DNA of 35,054 bases from assembly GCA_018825145.1 (NCBI GenBank), contig JAHJFD010000057.1, positions 1-35,054 on the forward strand. Reading direction: 5' to 3'. Positions 8,438 through 16,209 of the stretch are shown here, one piece after another. The DNA is from Patescibacteria group bacterium (GTDB lineage: Bacteria; Patescibacteriota; Gracilibacteria; UM-FILTER-43-11). The number at the start of each line of letters is the position of its first letter. Positions within the stretch are counted from its first letter, which is position 1. The notes under the pieces are model-generated. The model was not told the origin of the DNA. It was given only the letters and a program-made list of their open reading frames with translations, and ran no database searches. A program made the position numbers and the translations under genes.

Positions 8438-9004
8438 TTAGTGCTTAATCACCATAAGAATACCATCATTCTGGTCAATGGGAATCAGTAATTGTTCAAC
8501 GCCCTCCGCCGACTGAATAAAGTCATAAAAGGACTTTGTTTTATGGGGAAAGGCCATCATGTCATCAAAAACCACGACCGCCCCACTATGCAGACGACTC
8601 TCGATGGCCTTTCAGAAGTCCAGATAAGAAGCTTTTTCACCATCCACAAAAACAAAGTCGAACAGCAGTTTCCTGTCCATTTTTGGGATCAGCCTGAGCG
8701 CGTCATCCAGATAAAACTCAACCGTATCCGAAAACCCCGCTATAGCCACATTATCTTTTGCCTGAGCCAGTGACGGCCTACTGAAATCAATAGTATGCAC
8801 CCGGGCGCCTACAGCCTTAGCCGCCTCGGCCATCCAGAGGGTGGAATAACCGTTGGCACATCCGATTTCGAGAATCATTTTAGAATTTTTTATACGAATG
8901 AGCATGTTCAGGAATCGCCCTACTTCTTCGGTAACGTTCGGAATGTTATTTTTAACGCCATAAGCCCGAAGTTCTTTCAGAAATTTTATTAAATCTTTTT
9001 TCAT
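8438..9004 (-). pseudogene. Class I SAM-dependent O-methyltransferase frame interrupted by an in-frame TGA
   Basis: The frame opens at ATG 9002-9004 and shows the SAM-binding motif EIGCANGYST (46-55), the acidic D73 after the second strand, and FVDGEK (119-124). It reaches TGA at 8612-8614 (codon 131). Read through that codon, the same frame continues for 57 more residues with typical family sequence (KAIESRLHSGAVVVFDD, later LIPIDQNDGILMVIK) to TAA 8438-8440, giving 188 residues, a normal length. It ends one base before the DUF192 ATG. In relatives the interrupted position is, to my recollection, usually Trp (YLDxWK), so TGG to TGA is the simplest history. Without the second half the Rossmann fold would lack its final strands. 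Alternatives are sequencing error or recoding. Substrate unknown. Confidence 0.85.
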
Positions 9005-9206
9005 CGTGGGATTATTTTACACCATTGACGCTTTTGCCTTGAATTTATTGAGGGTGAAGGTGAGCTGAAACCGAAGTTTGCTTCAATAAATCCACGTTTT
9101 TTCGTGAAAAGCGACGTATAAATTGCGTTGAAGTGGCCGCTTTTGATATTAATATTGATGAAGATAATAAGGTGATCAGCATTTTCTAACATATCGCGGC
9201 AACAGG
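9005..9206. other. 202-nt spacer with inverted repeats, no convincing gene
   Basis: Lies between the methyltransferase start and the permease stop. It holds a 9-bp perfect inverted repeat (9043-9051 with 9083-9091) and one arm of an 18-bp inverted repeat whose partner is inside the permease gene. A 63-codon minus-strand frame (9001-9192) overlaps the methyltransferase start as ATGA, but its Ser/Pro/Lys-rich product resembles nothing I recognise and it has no ribosome-binding site. A TAAAAT -10-like box lies about 12 nt before the methyltransferase ATG without a good -35. Confidence 0.5.
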
Positions 9207-9296
9207 TTACTTTGGCAACAGGTTAAACAGGTAACCAATTGTGATCATTCCAAGTACGACAACCCCAAAGAAGGTACCCAAAAGCGGCCACTTCAA
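9128..9296. repeat. 18-bp perfect inverted repeat, arms 134 bp apart
   Basis: 9128-9145 (TTGAAGTGGCCGCTTTTG) is the exact reverse complement of 9279-9296. The right arm lies within the permease coding sequence (residues encoding LKWPLL), the left arm in the adjacent spacer. Homology stops sharply on both sides. It could be the scar of a small inverted duplication. Confidence 0.8.
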
Positions 9297-10124
9297 TACC
9301 TTTTTCAATATCAGAGCTTCCGGCAATGACAACCCGACAATAGCCATCATAAAAGCCAGGGCAGTTCCAAGCGGAATCCCTTTTTCAACAAGAGATTGGA
9401 TAATAGGAATTACACCGCTGGCATTGGCATACACCGGGACACCTAAAATAACAGCAATCGGCACGCCGAATATACCCGCCCCATCGAAGTATTTTTCAAA
9501 AAATTCTTCCGGAACATAACCGTGTATCAGCGCCCCTAAAGCCACTCCAAGAAGCACGTACAGAGCAACTTTACGGGTAATGGCAAAAGCTTCACTCGAA
9601 ACTAAAAGCATTTCTTTTTTAAAAGACATTTTTTGCTTTTCGGCTTTTTTAATTTTGTCTGATTTGATCTTCCAGACAAACTCTTCGACATACTTTTCCA
9701 TTTTCAGCCTTCCCAAAATAACCCCCCCAAGTACTCCAATCAGAATTCCTGCCAGAATGTATAAAGCCGTCACTTTCCATCCAAAGATACCAATAAGCAA
9801 GGCAATGGCCACTTCATTAACCAATGGAGAAGTAATAAGAAAGGCAAAAGTGACACCCAACGGGATACCAACTTCGAGGAATCCAATAAACAGTGGGATG
9901 GAAGAGCATGAACAAAAGGGTGTAATGGCACCAAAAATCGTAGCCAGTAAATAATCCAGTACGTAAAAATTATGTTTCGCTAAAAAATCCCGGACTTTTT
10001 CAATCGGAAGATAAAAACGTAACAGGCTCATCAAATGCGTCAGAATAATGAGCAGGATAAAAATCTTTATTGAATCATAAATAAAGAATTCCGCCGCCGG
10101 TCCAAGATTATGAATAAAATTCAT
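9207..10124 (-). CDS. Permease, DUF318/ArsP_1 (YraQ-like) family
   Basis: Polytopic membrane protein, 305 residues from the chosen start, with about eight hydrophobic segments and a central charged loop. The family signature CSCSSIPLFIG (71-81) is present in the first half, and the second half repeats the pattern with GVPVYANASGVIPI. Related proteins include ArsP, which exports organoarsenicals, and permeases of unknown substrate that sit beside small CxxC redox proteins, exactly as here. The frame is open to 10157, but ATG 10122-10124 is preferred: it follows the redox-protein stop as TGA-T-ATG, whereas the longer start would overlap that gene by 32 bp. Substrate unknown. Confidence 0.88.
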   Translation of the reverse strand: MNFIHNLGPAAEFFIYDSIKIFILLIILTHLMSLLRFYLPIEKVRDFLAKHNFYVLDYLLATIFGAITPFCSCSSIPLFIGFLEVGIPLGVTFAFLITSPLVNEVAIALLIGIFGWKVTALYILAGILIGVLGGVILGRLKMEKYVEEFVWKIKSDKIKKAEKQKMSFKKEMLLVSSEAFAITRKVALYVLLGVALGALIHGYVPEEFFEKYFDGAGIFGVPIAVILGVPVYANASGVIPIIQSLVEKGIPLGTALAFMMAIVGLSLPEALILKKVLKWPLLGTFFGVVVLGMITIGYLFNLLPK

Positions 10125-10125
10125 A

Positions 10126-10371
10126 TCAGAGTGAATTAAGAGCATCATGAATCTCATTTTCCTTTGGTATTCTGCCCGCAGTAACTACCTGCCCGTTCAC
10201 GGCAAAAACAGGTGTGCTCATTACACCCAACTCCGCGATCCGGGTAATGTCGGTAACGTATTCCACCTCAATGGATGGATCAAACTTTGAGGCCACGCCC
10301 TTAACTAATTCATACAAACTTTTGCATTTGGCACAGCCCAAGCCCAAAACCTGTACTTTGATATCAGTCAT
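10126..10371 (-). CDS. Small redox-active disulfide (thioredoxin-like) protein
   Basis: 81 residues with a compact thioredoxin fold: beta strand, GLGCAKCKSL with the redox pair Cys13/Cys16, and cis-proline Pro54 in MSTPVFAVNG. Matches the small redox-active disulfide protein 2 family. The frame is open to 10449, but start ATG at 10371 gives the normal family length, begins seven bases after the nrdR stop, and avoids overlapping nrdR. It probably works with the downstream permease, a pairing common in bacteria and archaea; whether it delivers electrons, a metal or a metalloid to the permease is not known. Confidence 0.88.
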   Translation of the reverse strand: MTDIKVQVLGLGCAKCKSLYELVKGVASKFDPSIEVEYVTDITRIAELGVMSTPVFAVNGQVVTAGRIPKENEIHDALNSL

Positions 10372-10378
10372 AAACTCA

Positions 10379-10825
10379 CTATGAAAGCAATTTGTTAAGC
10401 TCCTCCTTAAACTCATCCACGTCTTTGAAGCTTCGGTACACGCTGGCAAAACGTATGTAGGCGATGTGATCCAGTTTTTTCAGGGCTTCCATAACGTCGT
10501 TGCCGATTGTCTGGCTGGCCACAGTCTCTTTGTTAGAAGCCCACTTGTCCTCCAGGTCATTGATCATTTCGTCAATCTGGGCTTTGGTGACCGGCCGTTT
10601 TCCGCAGGCAATCCAGATACCCTGTTCAAGTTTGTTCCTGTTGTAGATCTCGTAAGTGCCGTCTTTCTTTTTGACCATTAAATTTCCCATAGCCGCGCGT
10701 TCAAAAGTGGTGAATCGGCTCTCGCATTTCTCACATTCGCGCCGTCGGCGGATAACCCGGCCGTTTTCAGTCACACGGGAATCCACCACTTTGGTTTCCG
10801 CCGCTTTGCATTTAGGACAATTCAT
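10379..10825 (-). CDS. nrdR: Transcriptional repressor NrdR
   Basis: Represses ribonucleotide reductase genes in response to ATP/dATP. 148 residues: an N-terminal zinc ribbon with Cys3/Cys6 and Cys31/Cys34 (CPKC and CEKC), followed by the basic RRRRE stretch, and an ATP-cone domain (about 49-139) that senses the nucleotide. Length and spacing are canonical. It lies two bases downstream of the dGTPase gene, which links two levels of dNTP control in one operon. No nrd genes and no obvious NrdR box are visible within the window. Leader without Shine-Dalgarno sequence. Confidence 0.96.
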   Translation of the reverse strand: MNCPKCKAAETKVVDSRVTENGRVIRRRRECEKCESRFTTFERAAMGNLMVKKKDGTYEIYNRNKLEQGIWIACGKRPVTKAQIDEMINDLEDKWASNKETVASQTIGNDVMEALKKLDHIAYIRFASVYRSFKDVDEFKEELNKLLS

Positions 10826-10827
10826 AT

Positions 10828-11952
10828 TTATTTCACTAATTTGTTATACAAATCCATGGCAAAACTATCAGTCATGCCGGCCACATAGTCTTTTATCACC
10901 ACATATCTTTCTTCATTTTCAAGCTGAGCCTGATATTTTTCCGGAAGTTTCTCAGGATTCTCATAAAGAGTACGAAAAAGACCAGTGATGACATTCTTTC
11001 CCTCTTCGTTATACTTCATCACCTCTCTTGCGTTGTAAAAATGGTTAAAAAGATAATCTTTGAGCTGTACAGCCATGTGATTAACCTCATCCGAAAACAA
11101 AGCGACCTGACCGTCATGCGCGTAAATATCTGCAACCGTCCGGATACCGAGTTTTTTTAGCTTCCGATTTGTATTGCCAGCCAAATCGTTAACCAAAAGG
11201 GCCATGATACTGGTGACTATTTGATGCTGACGTATTTTAGAATCGCCTGAAAGCCGTTTTTCGGCGGTGGCGCGTTTGCATATTTCCAGTTTCATAAGAA
11301 CCTTATCGCTCAAAATACCTGAACGGAGACCGTCGTCGATATCATGGCTTTGGTAGGCGATTTCATCGGCAATATTCACTATCTGCGCCTCCAAAGACGG
11401 CATTAAATGATCAAAAGCGGCAGGTCGGTCATAACGAGTACGGTGTTTAAGTAAGCCGTCCAGCACTTCAAAGCTTAAGTTAAGCCCCTTATACTTATCG
11501 CTTTTACGTTCCAGTTCGTGCACCACCCTAAAACTCTGTTCATTGTGCTCAAAATGGGTCCCAAAAGTTTCCATCACTTCATTCAGAGCTTCCTGTCCGG
11601 CATGACCAAAAGGGGTGTGACCCAGGTCATGGGCCAGTCCAATGGCCTCAGCCAGATCCTGATTTAAATTGAGCATACGAGCGACATCCCGTCCAAACTG
11701 AGCGACTTCCATGCTATGGGTAAGGCGCGACCTGTAATGATCCCCGTATCCGGCAATAAAAACCTGGGTTTTTCCGTTGAGCCGGCGAAAGGCCTTGCAA
11801 TGAATAATCCGATCCCGATCACGCTGAAAACAAGTGCGATAGGGATCTTCTTTTTCTGAATACGACCTGCCCTTGCTTTCGGCACTTCTGACCGAGTAGG
11901 GGGCCAAAAGCTCCAGTTCCTGACCCTCCAGATCCTCTCTTTTTATGATCAT
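10828..11952 (-). CDS. dgt: Deoxyguanosinetriphosphate triphosphohydrolase-like HD protein
   Basis: Hydrolyses dNTPs, typically dGTP, to deoxynucleoside and triphosphate. 374 residues, the size of the short Dgt subfamily. The metal-binding HD residues are visible: His79 in RLTHS, His108-Asp109 in LAHDLGHTPFGH, and Asp196 in NIADEIAY. The N-terminal CKAFRRLNGKTQVF stretch is also typical. The first gene of the dgt-nrdR-redox protein-permease cluster, with a 2-nt gap to nrdR. Dgt enzymes lower dNTP pools while NrdR limits their synthesis, so the pairing is functionally coherent. Confidence 0.93.
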   Translation of the reverse strand: MIIKREDLEGQELELLAPYSVRSAESKGRSYSEKEDPYRTCFQRDRDRIIHCKAFRRLNGKTQVFIAGYGDHYRSRLTHSMEVAQFGRDVARMLNLNQDLAEAIGLAHDLGHTPFGHAGQEALNEVMETFGTHFEHNEQSFRVVHELERKSDKYKGLNLSFEVLDGLLKHRTRYDRPAAFDHLMPSLEAQIVNIADEIAYQSHDIDDGLRSGILSDKVLMKLEICKRATAEKRLSGDSKIRQHQIVTSIMALLVNDLAGNTNRKLKKLGIRTVADIYAHDGQVALFSDEVNHMAVQLKDYLFNHFYNAREVMKYNEEGKNVITGLFRTLYENPEKLPEKYQAQLENEERYVVIKDYVAGMTDSFAMDLYNKLVK

Positions 11953-11972
11953 AATTACTAGAAAAAATAGCT

Positions 11973-12001
11973 ATTCTAAGGTACCATAAGCACGCTTTCA
12001 C
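11973..12001 (-). promoter_or_regulatory. Candidate promoter for the dgt-nrdR cluster
   Basis: Minus strand GTGAAA (11996-12001, 4 of 6 consensus bases) and TAGAAT (11973-11978, 5 of 6) are separated by 17 nt, giving a leader of roughly 14 nt before the dgt ATG. The -35 match is weak. Confidence 0.35.
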
Positions 12002-12022
12002 ATCAATTCAGCAAAAGGAAAC

Positions 12023-12610
12023 ATGAGTATGCATAAACTGGAATTTCGTCGACAGCTCCTTCATATATTTTATGGTTTTGCTTTGCTTTTTTTGTATCAC
12101 CACAATATTATCGACAATAAAATCCTTCTGGGAATGATTATTGGCGGCATTATTACCTCACTGATGGTAAAAAAAGAAAAGCTATCGCTTGTCAGAAGAC
12201 TCCTCAGTTTATTTGAAAGGGATCATCACCTCGAAAAGTTTCCCGGAAGGGGCGTTTTATTCTTCACCATTGGATCTTACTTAACCCTGGTGCTTTTTGA
12301 AAGAAATATCGCCTACGCGGGCATATTGATTTTAAGCGTGGGAGATGCTGTTTCCAACATCGTTGGCCGGCATTATGGGAAGATCAATACCAAGCTCAAT
12401 CCCAACAAGAACATTGAGGGAAATCTGGCGGGCATTCTGATTTCGATTCCTTTCGCATACTATTTTTTACCAAACATTTACGCGGTGATAGCGGCTTGTT
12501 CTGTGGGTATGTTTCTGGAAATTCCCGCCATTCGCATTTTTGGTTTTGAAATTGACGACAACCTGCTTATTCCTATAGGCGCGGCGTTTACCCTAACTCT
12601 TTTTACTTAA
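12023..12610 (+). CDS. Dolichol kinase / phosphatidate cytidylyltransferase-like membrane protein
   Basis: 195 residues, nearly all hydrophobic segments. It opens with the family-typical KLEFRRQLLHI and carries FPGRG (73-77), SVGDAVSNIVGRHYGK (105-120) and NPNKNIEG (126-133), the signatures of the SEC59/DGK1/VTE5 group of CTP-dependent lipid kinases. Relatives phosphorylate dolichol, diacylglycerol or phytol using CTP. The bacterial substrate is unknown; a polyprenol or diacylglycerol is most likely. One of two genes here with a Shine-Dalgarno-like leader (AAAAGGA, 3-9 nt before the ATG). A second ATG lies two codons in. Stops directly against the yraN start. Confidence 0.82.
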   Translation: MSMHKLEFRRQLLHIFYGFALLFLYHHNIIDNKILLGMIIGGIITSLMVKKEKLSLVRRLLSLFERDHHLEKFPGRGVLFFTIGSYLTLVLFERNIAYAGILILSVGDAVSNIVGRHYGKINTKLNPNKNIEGNLAGILISIPFAYYFLPNIYAVIAACSVGMFLEIPAIRIFGFEIDDNLLIPIGAAFTLTLFT

Positions 12611-12967
12611 GTGCACAACAAGAACCTGGGCCAGCAGGGGGAGCAAATGATTGAGAGCTATTTGTCGGAAAAAGGATACGAGATACTGGAGCGCAATTAC
12701 CGGAAGAAAACAGGGGAAATCGATCTGATTGCCAGGAGCCCCAAAAAAGATGAGATTGTTTTTATTGAAGTTAAAACCAGAAAAACAGGTACCTATGGCA
12801 GACCTGAGGAGGCTGTGGACTTAAGAAAGCTCAGAAAAATCGAAAAAACCGCCCTTTTCTGGCTGAACGAAAACAGGAGAGCGGACATGCTGTGGAGAAT
12901 TGATATTCTGGCTCTTGAACTGCTTAAAGAACCCAAAATAACCCATCTCGAAAATGTCAGTCTCTAA
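12611..12967 (+). CDS. UPF0102 (YraN) family endonuclease-like protein
   Basis: 118 residues, canonical length. The nuclease-like motif GEIDLIARS (36-44) followed by EIVFIEVKTRKTGTYG (48-63) matches the Holliday-junction-resolvase/restriction-endonuclease fold, with Asp and the E-x-K pair as likely metal-binding residues. Biochemical role is unproven in the family. The start is GTG, immediately after the previous stop codon; no Shine-Dalgarno sequence, so translational coupling is likely. The last 14 bases overlap the next gene. Confidence 0.92.
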   Translation: MHNKNLGQQGEQMIESYLSEKGYEILERNYRKKTGEIDLIARSPKKDEIVFIEVKTRKTGTYGRPEEAVDLRKLRKIEKTALFWLNENRRADMLWRIDILALELLKEPKITHLENVSL

Positions 12968-14204
12968 AAAAACATGGAAGAAATGCTGTCGTTTAAGTCT
13001 TATTTTTGCACTACTGGCACTTGTAGGCATAATATGGATCATCTTTTGTTCCACCCCCGAATTCAGTGAGCAAAAAAGAATCTGGATGGAAAAGGCTATA
13101 CGGGAAGTACAGGCGGTGGACACAATTGAACTCTATACAAAGCCGGCTTTTTTGTCCGCCAGTGAACTTAGCGAAGAAATCAAAAAGGTTCTGTTTGAAG
13201 AAAAAAAGGTGGAGCATGACAGCCTACGGGGAATATATATCACCGCCGAAACGGCCGCCTCCAAAAACTTCCCCACTATTATCGATGCCTTGATCGCATC
13301 AGGCGGAAATGCCGTCGTGATGGATATTGAATTGAGCGGCGGACAGCTAGCTTTTATTCCCGAAAGCGCCTATTTAACCAGTATCAATCCGGGTAGTACC
13401 AAACTGGATAAGCTCAAATCCCTAATTAAAGAACTCCATCGGAAAGATATTTATGTGATCGCCAGACAAGTGGTCTTTAACGACCCTTATGCCGGTACCA
13501 GAAAACCAGAATGGAGAATTAAGTACAAAGGCGGTGGCTTGTTTGACGCTCGCTGGCTCGACCCCTCAAACCCGGAAGTTCAGAACTATAACCTGATCAT
13601 CACACGCGAGGTAGCCAGACTGGGTTTTGACGAAATTCAGTATGACTACATTCGCTTCCCGGATGGATATCATTATTATGAAGATTACCACTACGACGAA
13701 ACGACAATGGAACGTTGGGAAGTAATCAACAACTTCCTTAAAGAGGCAAAAAAGGTAACCGACGAATTCGGTATTAAGCTGGGAGTGGATGTATTCGGAG
13801 CAACCATTTATGGCAAGGTCGACTGGGATCTGGTCGGACAATATATTCCCGAAATCGCCAAAACAGTGGACGTGATCTACCCGATGACCTACCCTTCGCA
13901 CATCAGCCCCGGCTACAACGGCTTTAAGAACCCTTACGGAGATCCCTACACTTTTATTTATGACGCGATTTCCAAATTCAGAACCGCCGCAGACGGCAAC
14001 GCCGAAATCCGCACCTGGGTTCAGGGCTTCCCGCTAAGAATTCCGAACTTCGGCCCCTGGTTTGTGGAGGAGCAAGTCCGCGGAACCTACGATGCCGGCG
14101 CCAATGACTTCATAATATGGAGTCCGGGGAATAATTACGGAAACAGCTGGAGCAGCCTGAATATGTTACCACCAGAACCGGTTACTGAACCTGTAAACCT
14201 CTGA
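12954..14204 (+). CDS. Putative glycoside hydrolase, DUF4015 family, membrane-anchored
   Basis: 416 residues. An N-terminal hydrophobic anchor (about 12-32) is followed by a TIM-barrel-like domain beginning at LRGIYITAETAA (91-102). Family-type stretches follow: VVMDIELSGG (121-130), FDEIQYDYIRFPDG (225-238), GVDVFGATIYG (277-287) and DVIYPMTYPSH (306-316). The acidic residues in DEIQYDYIRFP are the likely active-site carboxylates, by analogy with GH13-like barrels. It would act on the outer face of the membrane on an unknown glycan. Overlaps yraN by 14 bp and ends one base from the convergent transporter gene. Confidence 0.86.
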   Translation: MSVSKKTWKKCCRLSLIFALLALVGIIWIIFCSTPEFSEQKRIWMEKAIREVQAVDTIELYTKPAFLSASELSEEIKKVLFEEKKVEHDSLRGIYITAETAASKNFPTIIDALIASGGNAVVMDIELSGGQLAFIPESAYLTSINPGSTKLDKLKSLIKELHRKDIYVIARQVVFNDPYAGTRKPEWRIKYKGGGLFDARWLDPSNPEVQNYNLIITREVARLGFDEIQYDYIRFPDGYHYYEDYHYDETTMERWEVINNFLKEAKKVTDEFGIKLGVDVFGATIYGKVDWDLVGQYIPEIAKTVDVIYPMTYPSHISPGYNGFKNPYGDPYTFIYDAISKFRTAADGNAEIRTWVQGFPLRIPNFGPWFVEEQVRGTYDAGANDFIIWSPGNNYGNSWSSLNMLPPEPVTEPVNL

Positions 14205-14205
14205 G

Positions 14206-15375
14206 CTAACGAGCTCCCTTCACATAAAAAATCAGCAATAAAGCTGACACAGCCGACAAAACTGCCGCGTATATAAAGGGGGCCTGCACATTGATAGAAT
14301 GCCACAAAACGCCGCCGATAAAGTTTGCCGGAAGCACAGTAATACCGACAATAGCGTGATAAGTTCCTAAAGCGAGTCCGCGCTTATTCGTGGCCGTAAG
14401 ATCCGAAACGTAAGCCCTGGACACCCCATCGGTCACCGCCATAAACAGGCCGTACAAAGCAAAGAGCCCCCAAATAGTAAGAGTGTTGGCCACAAAACCA
14501 AAGCCCAGTGAAGTGAGTCCGAAAAGCAGAATACCCGCCACAAGAATCATCTTTCTTCCAATCCGATCCGACAGCCGGCCAATTGGAATCGATAAGGCCG
14601 CGTAAACAATATTATAGACCAGATAGACGAGGGGAATAAGATAAACAGCCAGACCGATGTCATTAGCTCTTAAAATAAAGAAAGCATAACTGAAATTAGC
14701 CAGATTGAAAAAGGCAATGGCCCAAAGGAATCGCTTGAGAGCCGGATCGCAGGCACTGAAATTAAAACTGAGCTTCCCGCTTTCCGTTTTCTTAGGAGCA
14801 TCCTTCACTCCAAAGACCAGCACACTGACCGCAATCACGCCCGGAATAGCCGAGAGCAAAAAGATGATCTTAAACGCGTCACCCAGATACCTCTGCAGAA
14901 TAAGAAAAGAAACTAAGGTTCCCACCACCGCTCCGGCTGTATCCATGGCACGGTGCAGGCCAAACTTGGCACCCATCTTTTTCTGAGGAACCGAGGCGGC
15001 GATCAGGGAGTCACGGGGAGCTGTTCTTATACCCTTGCCGACTCTGTCGGCAATCCTAATGACTAAGACCTGCCACCAATGGGTTGTGAGGGCAAGCAGG
15101 GGCTTTGTAACAGCAGAAAAAGAGTAGCCCATCACAATGAGGGGCTTCTTTTTACCGAACTTATCCGAAATCCAGCCCGAAACAAGCTTTAAAATGGTCG
15201 CGGCGCTTTCCGCCACCCCCTCAATCAATCCGATCACCGCCATGTTAGCCCCCAGTACCGAGGTCAGAAAAATGGGCAGTACAGGAAAAATCATTTCCGA
15301 ACTCAGATCAGTAAAAAAGCTGGTCAAGCCAAGCATAAAAACATTCTTCTGCAATTTACGTTCCTCATTTTGCAT
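14206..15375 (-). CDS. Major facilitator superfamily transporter
   Basis: About twelve hydrophobic segments. MFS loop motifs are clear: SDKFGKKKPLIVMG after the second segment and GRLSDRIGRKMILVAG in the second half, plus RVGKGIRTAPRDSLIA, typical of a drug-efflux-like subgroup. Substrate unknown. The frame is open back to ATG 15480, directly adjacent to and in frame with the preceding gene's TGA. ATG 15375 (389 residues) is preferred because family homology starts at MQNEERKLQKNVFML; the extra 35 residues look unlike an MFS N-terminus. A TACAAT box lies close upstream of 15375, so a near-leaderless transcript is possible. Confidence 0.85.
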   Translation of the reverse strand: MQNEERKLQKNVFMLGLTSFFTDLSSEMIFPVLPIFLTSVLGANMAVIGLIEGVAESAATILKLVSGWISDKFGKKKPLIVMGYSFSAVTKPLLALTTHWWQVLVIRIADRVGKGIRTAPRDSLIAASVPQKKMGAKFGLHRAMDTAGAVVGTLVSFLILQRYLGDAFKIIFLLSAIPGVIAVSVLVFGVKDAPKKTESGKLSFNFSACDPALKRFLWAIAFFNLANFSYAFFILRANDIGLAVYLIPLVYLVYNIVYAALSIPIGRLSDRIGRKMILVAGILLFGLTSLGFGFVANTLTIWGLFALYGLFMAVTDGVSRAYVSDLTATNKRGLALGTYHAIVGITVLPANFIGGVLWHSINVQAPFIYAAVLSAVSALLLIFYVKGAR

Positions 15376-15480
15376 GCCCAGATTGTAGCACAGAGTACTT
15401 GTAACCAGAAAAAAGACCAGTGGCTCCATGCACTCACGCGCAAACGAAACCATTGGTCTTTTAAAAAAGGACTCCCCCAT

Positions 15481-16077
15481 TCACGGAAGGCCATTCTCCC
15501 AATCGCCGGGAAAAAGGAAGGAGTGCCGGATAACGCCGGCAGTTCGTGAGCTTGACCAGGCCTTCAGGGAATAGCCTGCCTCCTTCACCTGAGCCCCGGC
15601 CCTCATAGCGTCCTTCGCCTTCACTTCGTACTTCGGATCGAAGGGGCTGAAGCAGTAGAAGTCCGGCCTGAGCTTCTCAAGAAGCGTGGCGCATGAGCCG
15701 TCGAACAGCATCACAAAGTCCACCACCTCCAACGACGCGACCACCAGGAGTCGCTCAGTCTCATCGAACATCGGGTGATCGGAGCCCTTGGCTCCGCCAA
15801 CATTCTTGTTGGAGTCGACCCCCACAAAAAGCAGGCCAACCTCCTTCTTACAGCCCCCAAAAAAGAGGACATGGCCGATGTGCAGGATGTCGAAACAGCC
15901 CGACGCGAAGGCGACAGTTTGCCCCTGACCCCTGACCTCGGCTATCTTTTGCACCGCCTCCTCAACGGTAAGCTCTTTCGGGCTTTTTCTTCTGGGTGCC
16001 AGCTCTGCGAGAACGTTACCCAGACCCACCTGGCGCACCAGGTGACACGCTTGCTCCAATTCATTTCTCTCTGTCAT
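15481..16077 (-). CDS. RfaE/TagD-like nucleotidyltransferase
   Basis: 198 residues. The nucleotidyltransferase core shows ASGCFDILHIGHVLFF (58-73) with the HIGH motif at 66-69, then VGVDSNKNV (85-93) and a diverged SSSRTAG (175-181) in place of the usual STT(K/R)I. This is the fold of the cytidylyl/adenylyltransferases that activate glycerol-, ethanolamine- or heptose-phosphates; HldE's C-terminal domain is a close analogue. The exact substrate cannot be assigned. The N-terminal 40 residues are an extra helical region. It has a Shine-Dalgarno-like AGAGG before the ATG and prefers GAG/AAG and C/G-ending codons, unlike the A/T-rich ribosomal genes beside it, which suggests transfer. Confidence 0.82.
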   Translation of the reverse strand: MTERNELEQACHLVRQVGLGNVLAELAPRRKSPKELTVEEAVQKIAEVRGQGQTVAFASGCFDILHIGHVLFFGGCKKEVGLLFVGVDSNKNVGGAKGSDHPMFDETERLLVVASLEVVDFVMLFDGSCATLLEKLRPDFYCFSPFDPKYEVKAKDAMRAGAQVKEAGYSLKAWSSSRTAGVIRHSFLFPGDWENGLP

Positions 16078-16131
16078 TTTTCTGCCTCTTTCTTATTCCT
16101 AAAAACTGTACCGGGAGAATCCTATCCCATC

Positions 16132-16160
16132 CAGCATCAGACTTTATTTTGTCAATGCTG
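16132..16160 (-). other. Imperfect hairpin between rpsI and the nucleotidyltransferase gene
   Basis: CAGCAT (16132-16137) pairs with ATGCTG (16155-16160); an inner GAC/GTC pairs across an A/T loop. There is no T-run on the minus strand after it, so it is not a standard intrinsic terminator, but it is the only structured element in the 132-nt gap at the end of the ribosomal operon. A smaller CCTGC/GCAGG hairpin lies nearer rpsI. Confidence 0.3.
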
Positions 16161-16209
16161 AATAGAGAATGACCCAGTACAATGCCCTGCATTTGAAAGA
16201 GCAGGTAAT

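Noticed and set aside
8612-8614. TGA read as Gly or Trp by an alternative genetic code
   Set aside because: rpmJ, rpsE, ctpA, DUF192, the redox protein and the DUF4015 gene all end in TGA at their family-typical lengths, so TGA terminates translation in this genome.
8590-8640. Selenocysteine insertion at the methyltransferase TGA
   Set aside because: No convincing SECIS hairpin follows the TGA, and the position corresponds to a structural aromatic residue rather than a redox or catalytic Cys.
9001-9192. 63-codon minus-strand ORF overlapping the methyltransferase start as ATGA
   Set aside because: The overlap is suggestive of coupling, but the product has no recognisable family, no ribosome-binding site and a composition unlike the neighbouring proteins; it also contains one arm of the inverted repeat.
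16132-16160. Intrinsic terminator at the end of the ribosomal operon
   Set aside because: The hairpin is imperfect and no U-run follows on the transcribed side, so I list it only as a structure.
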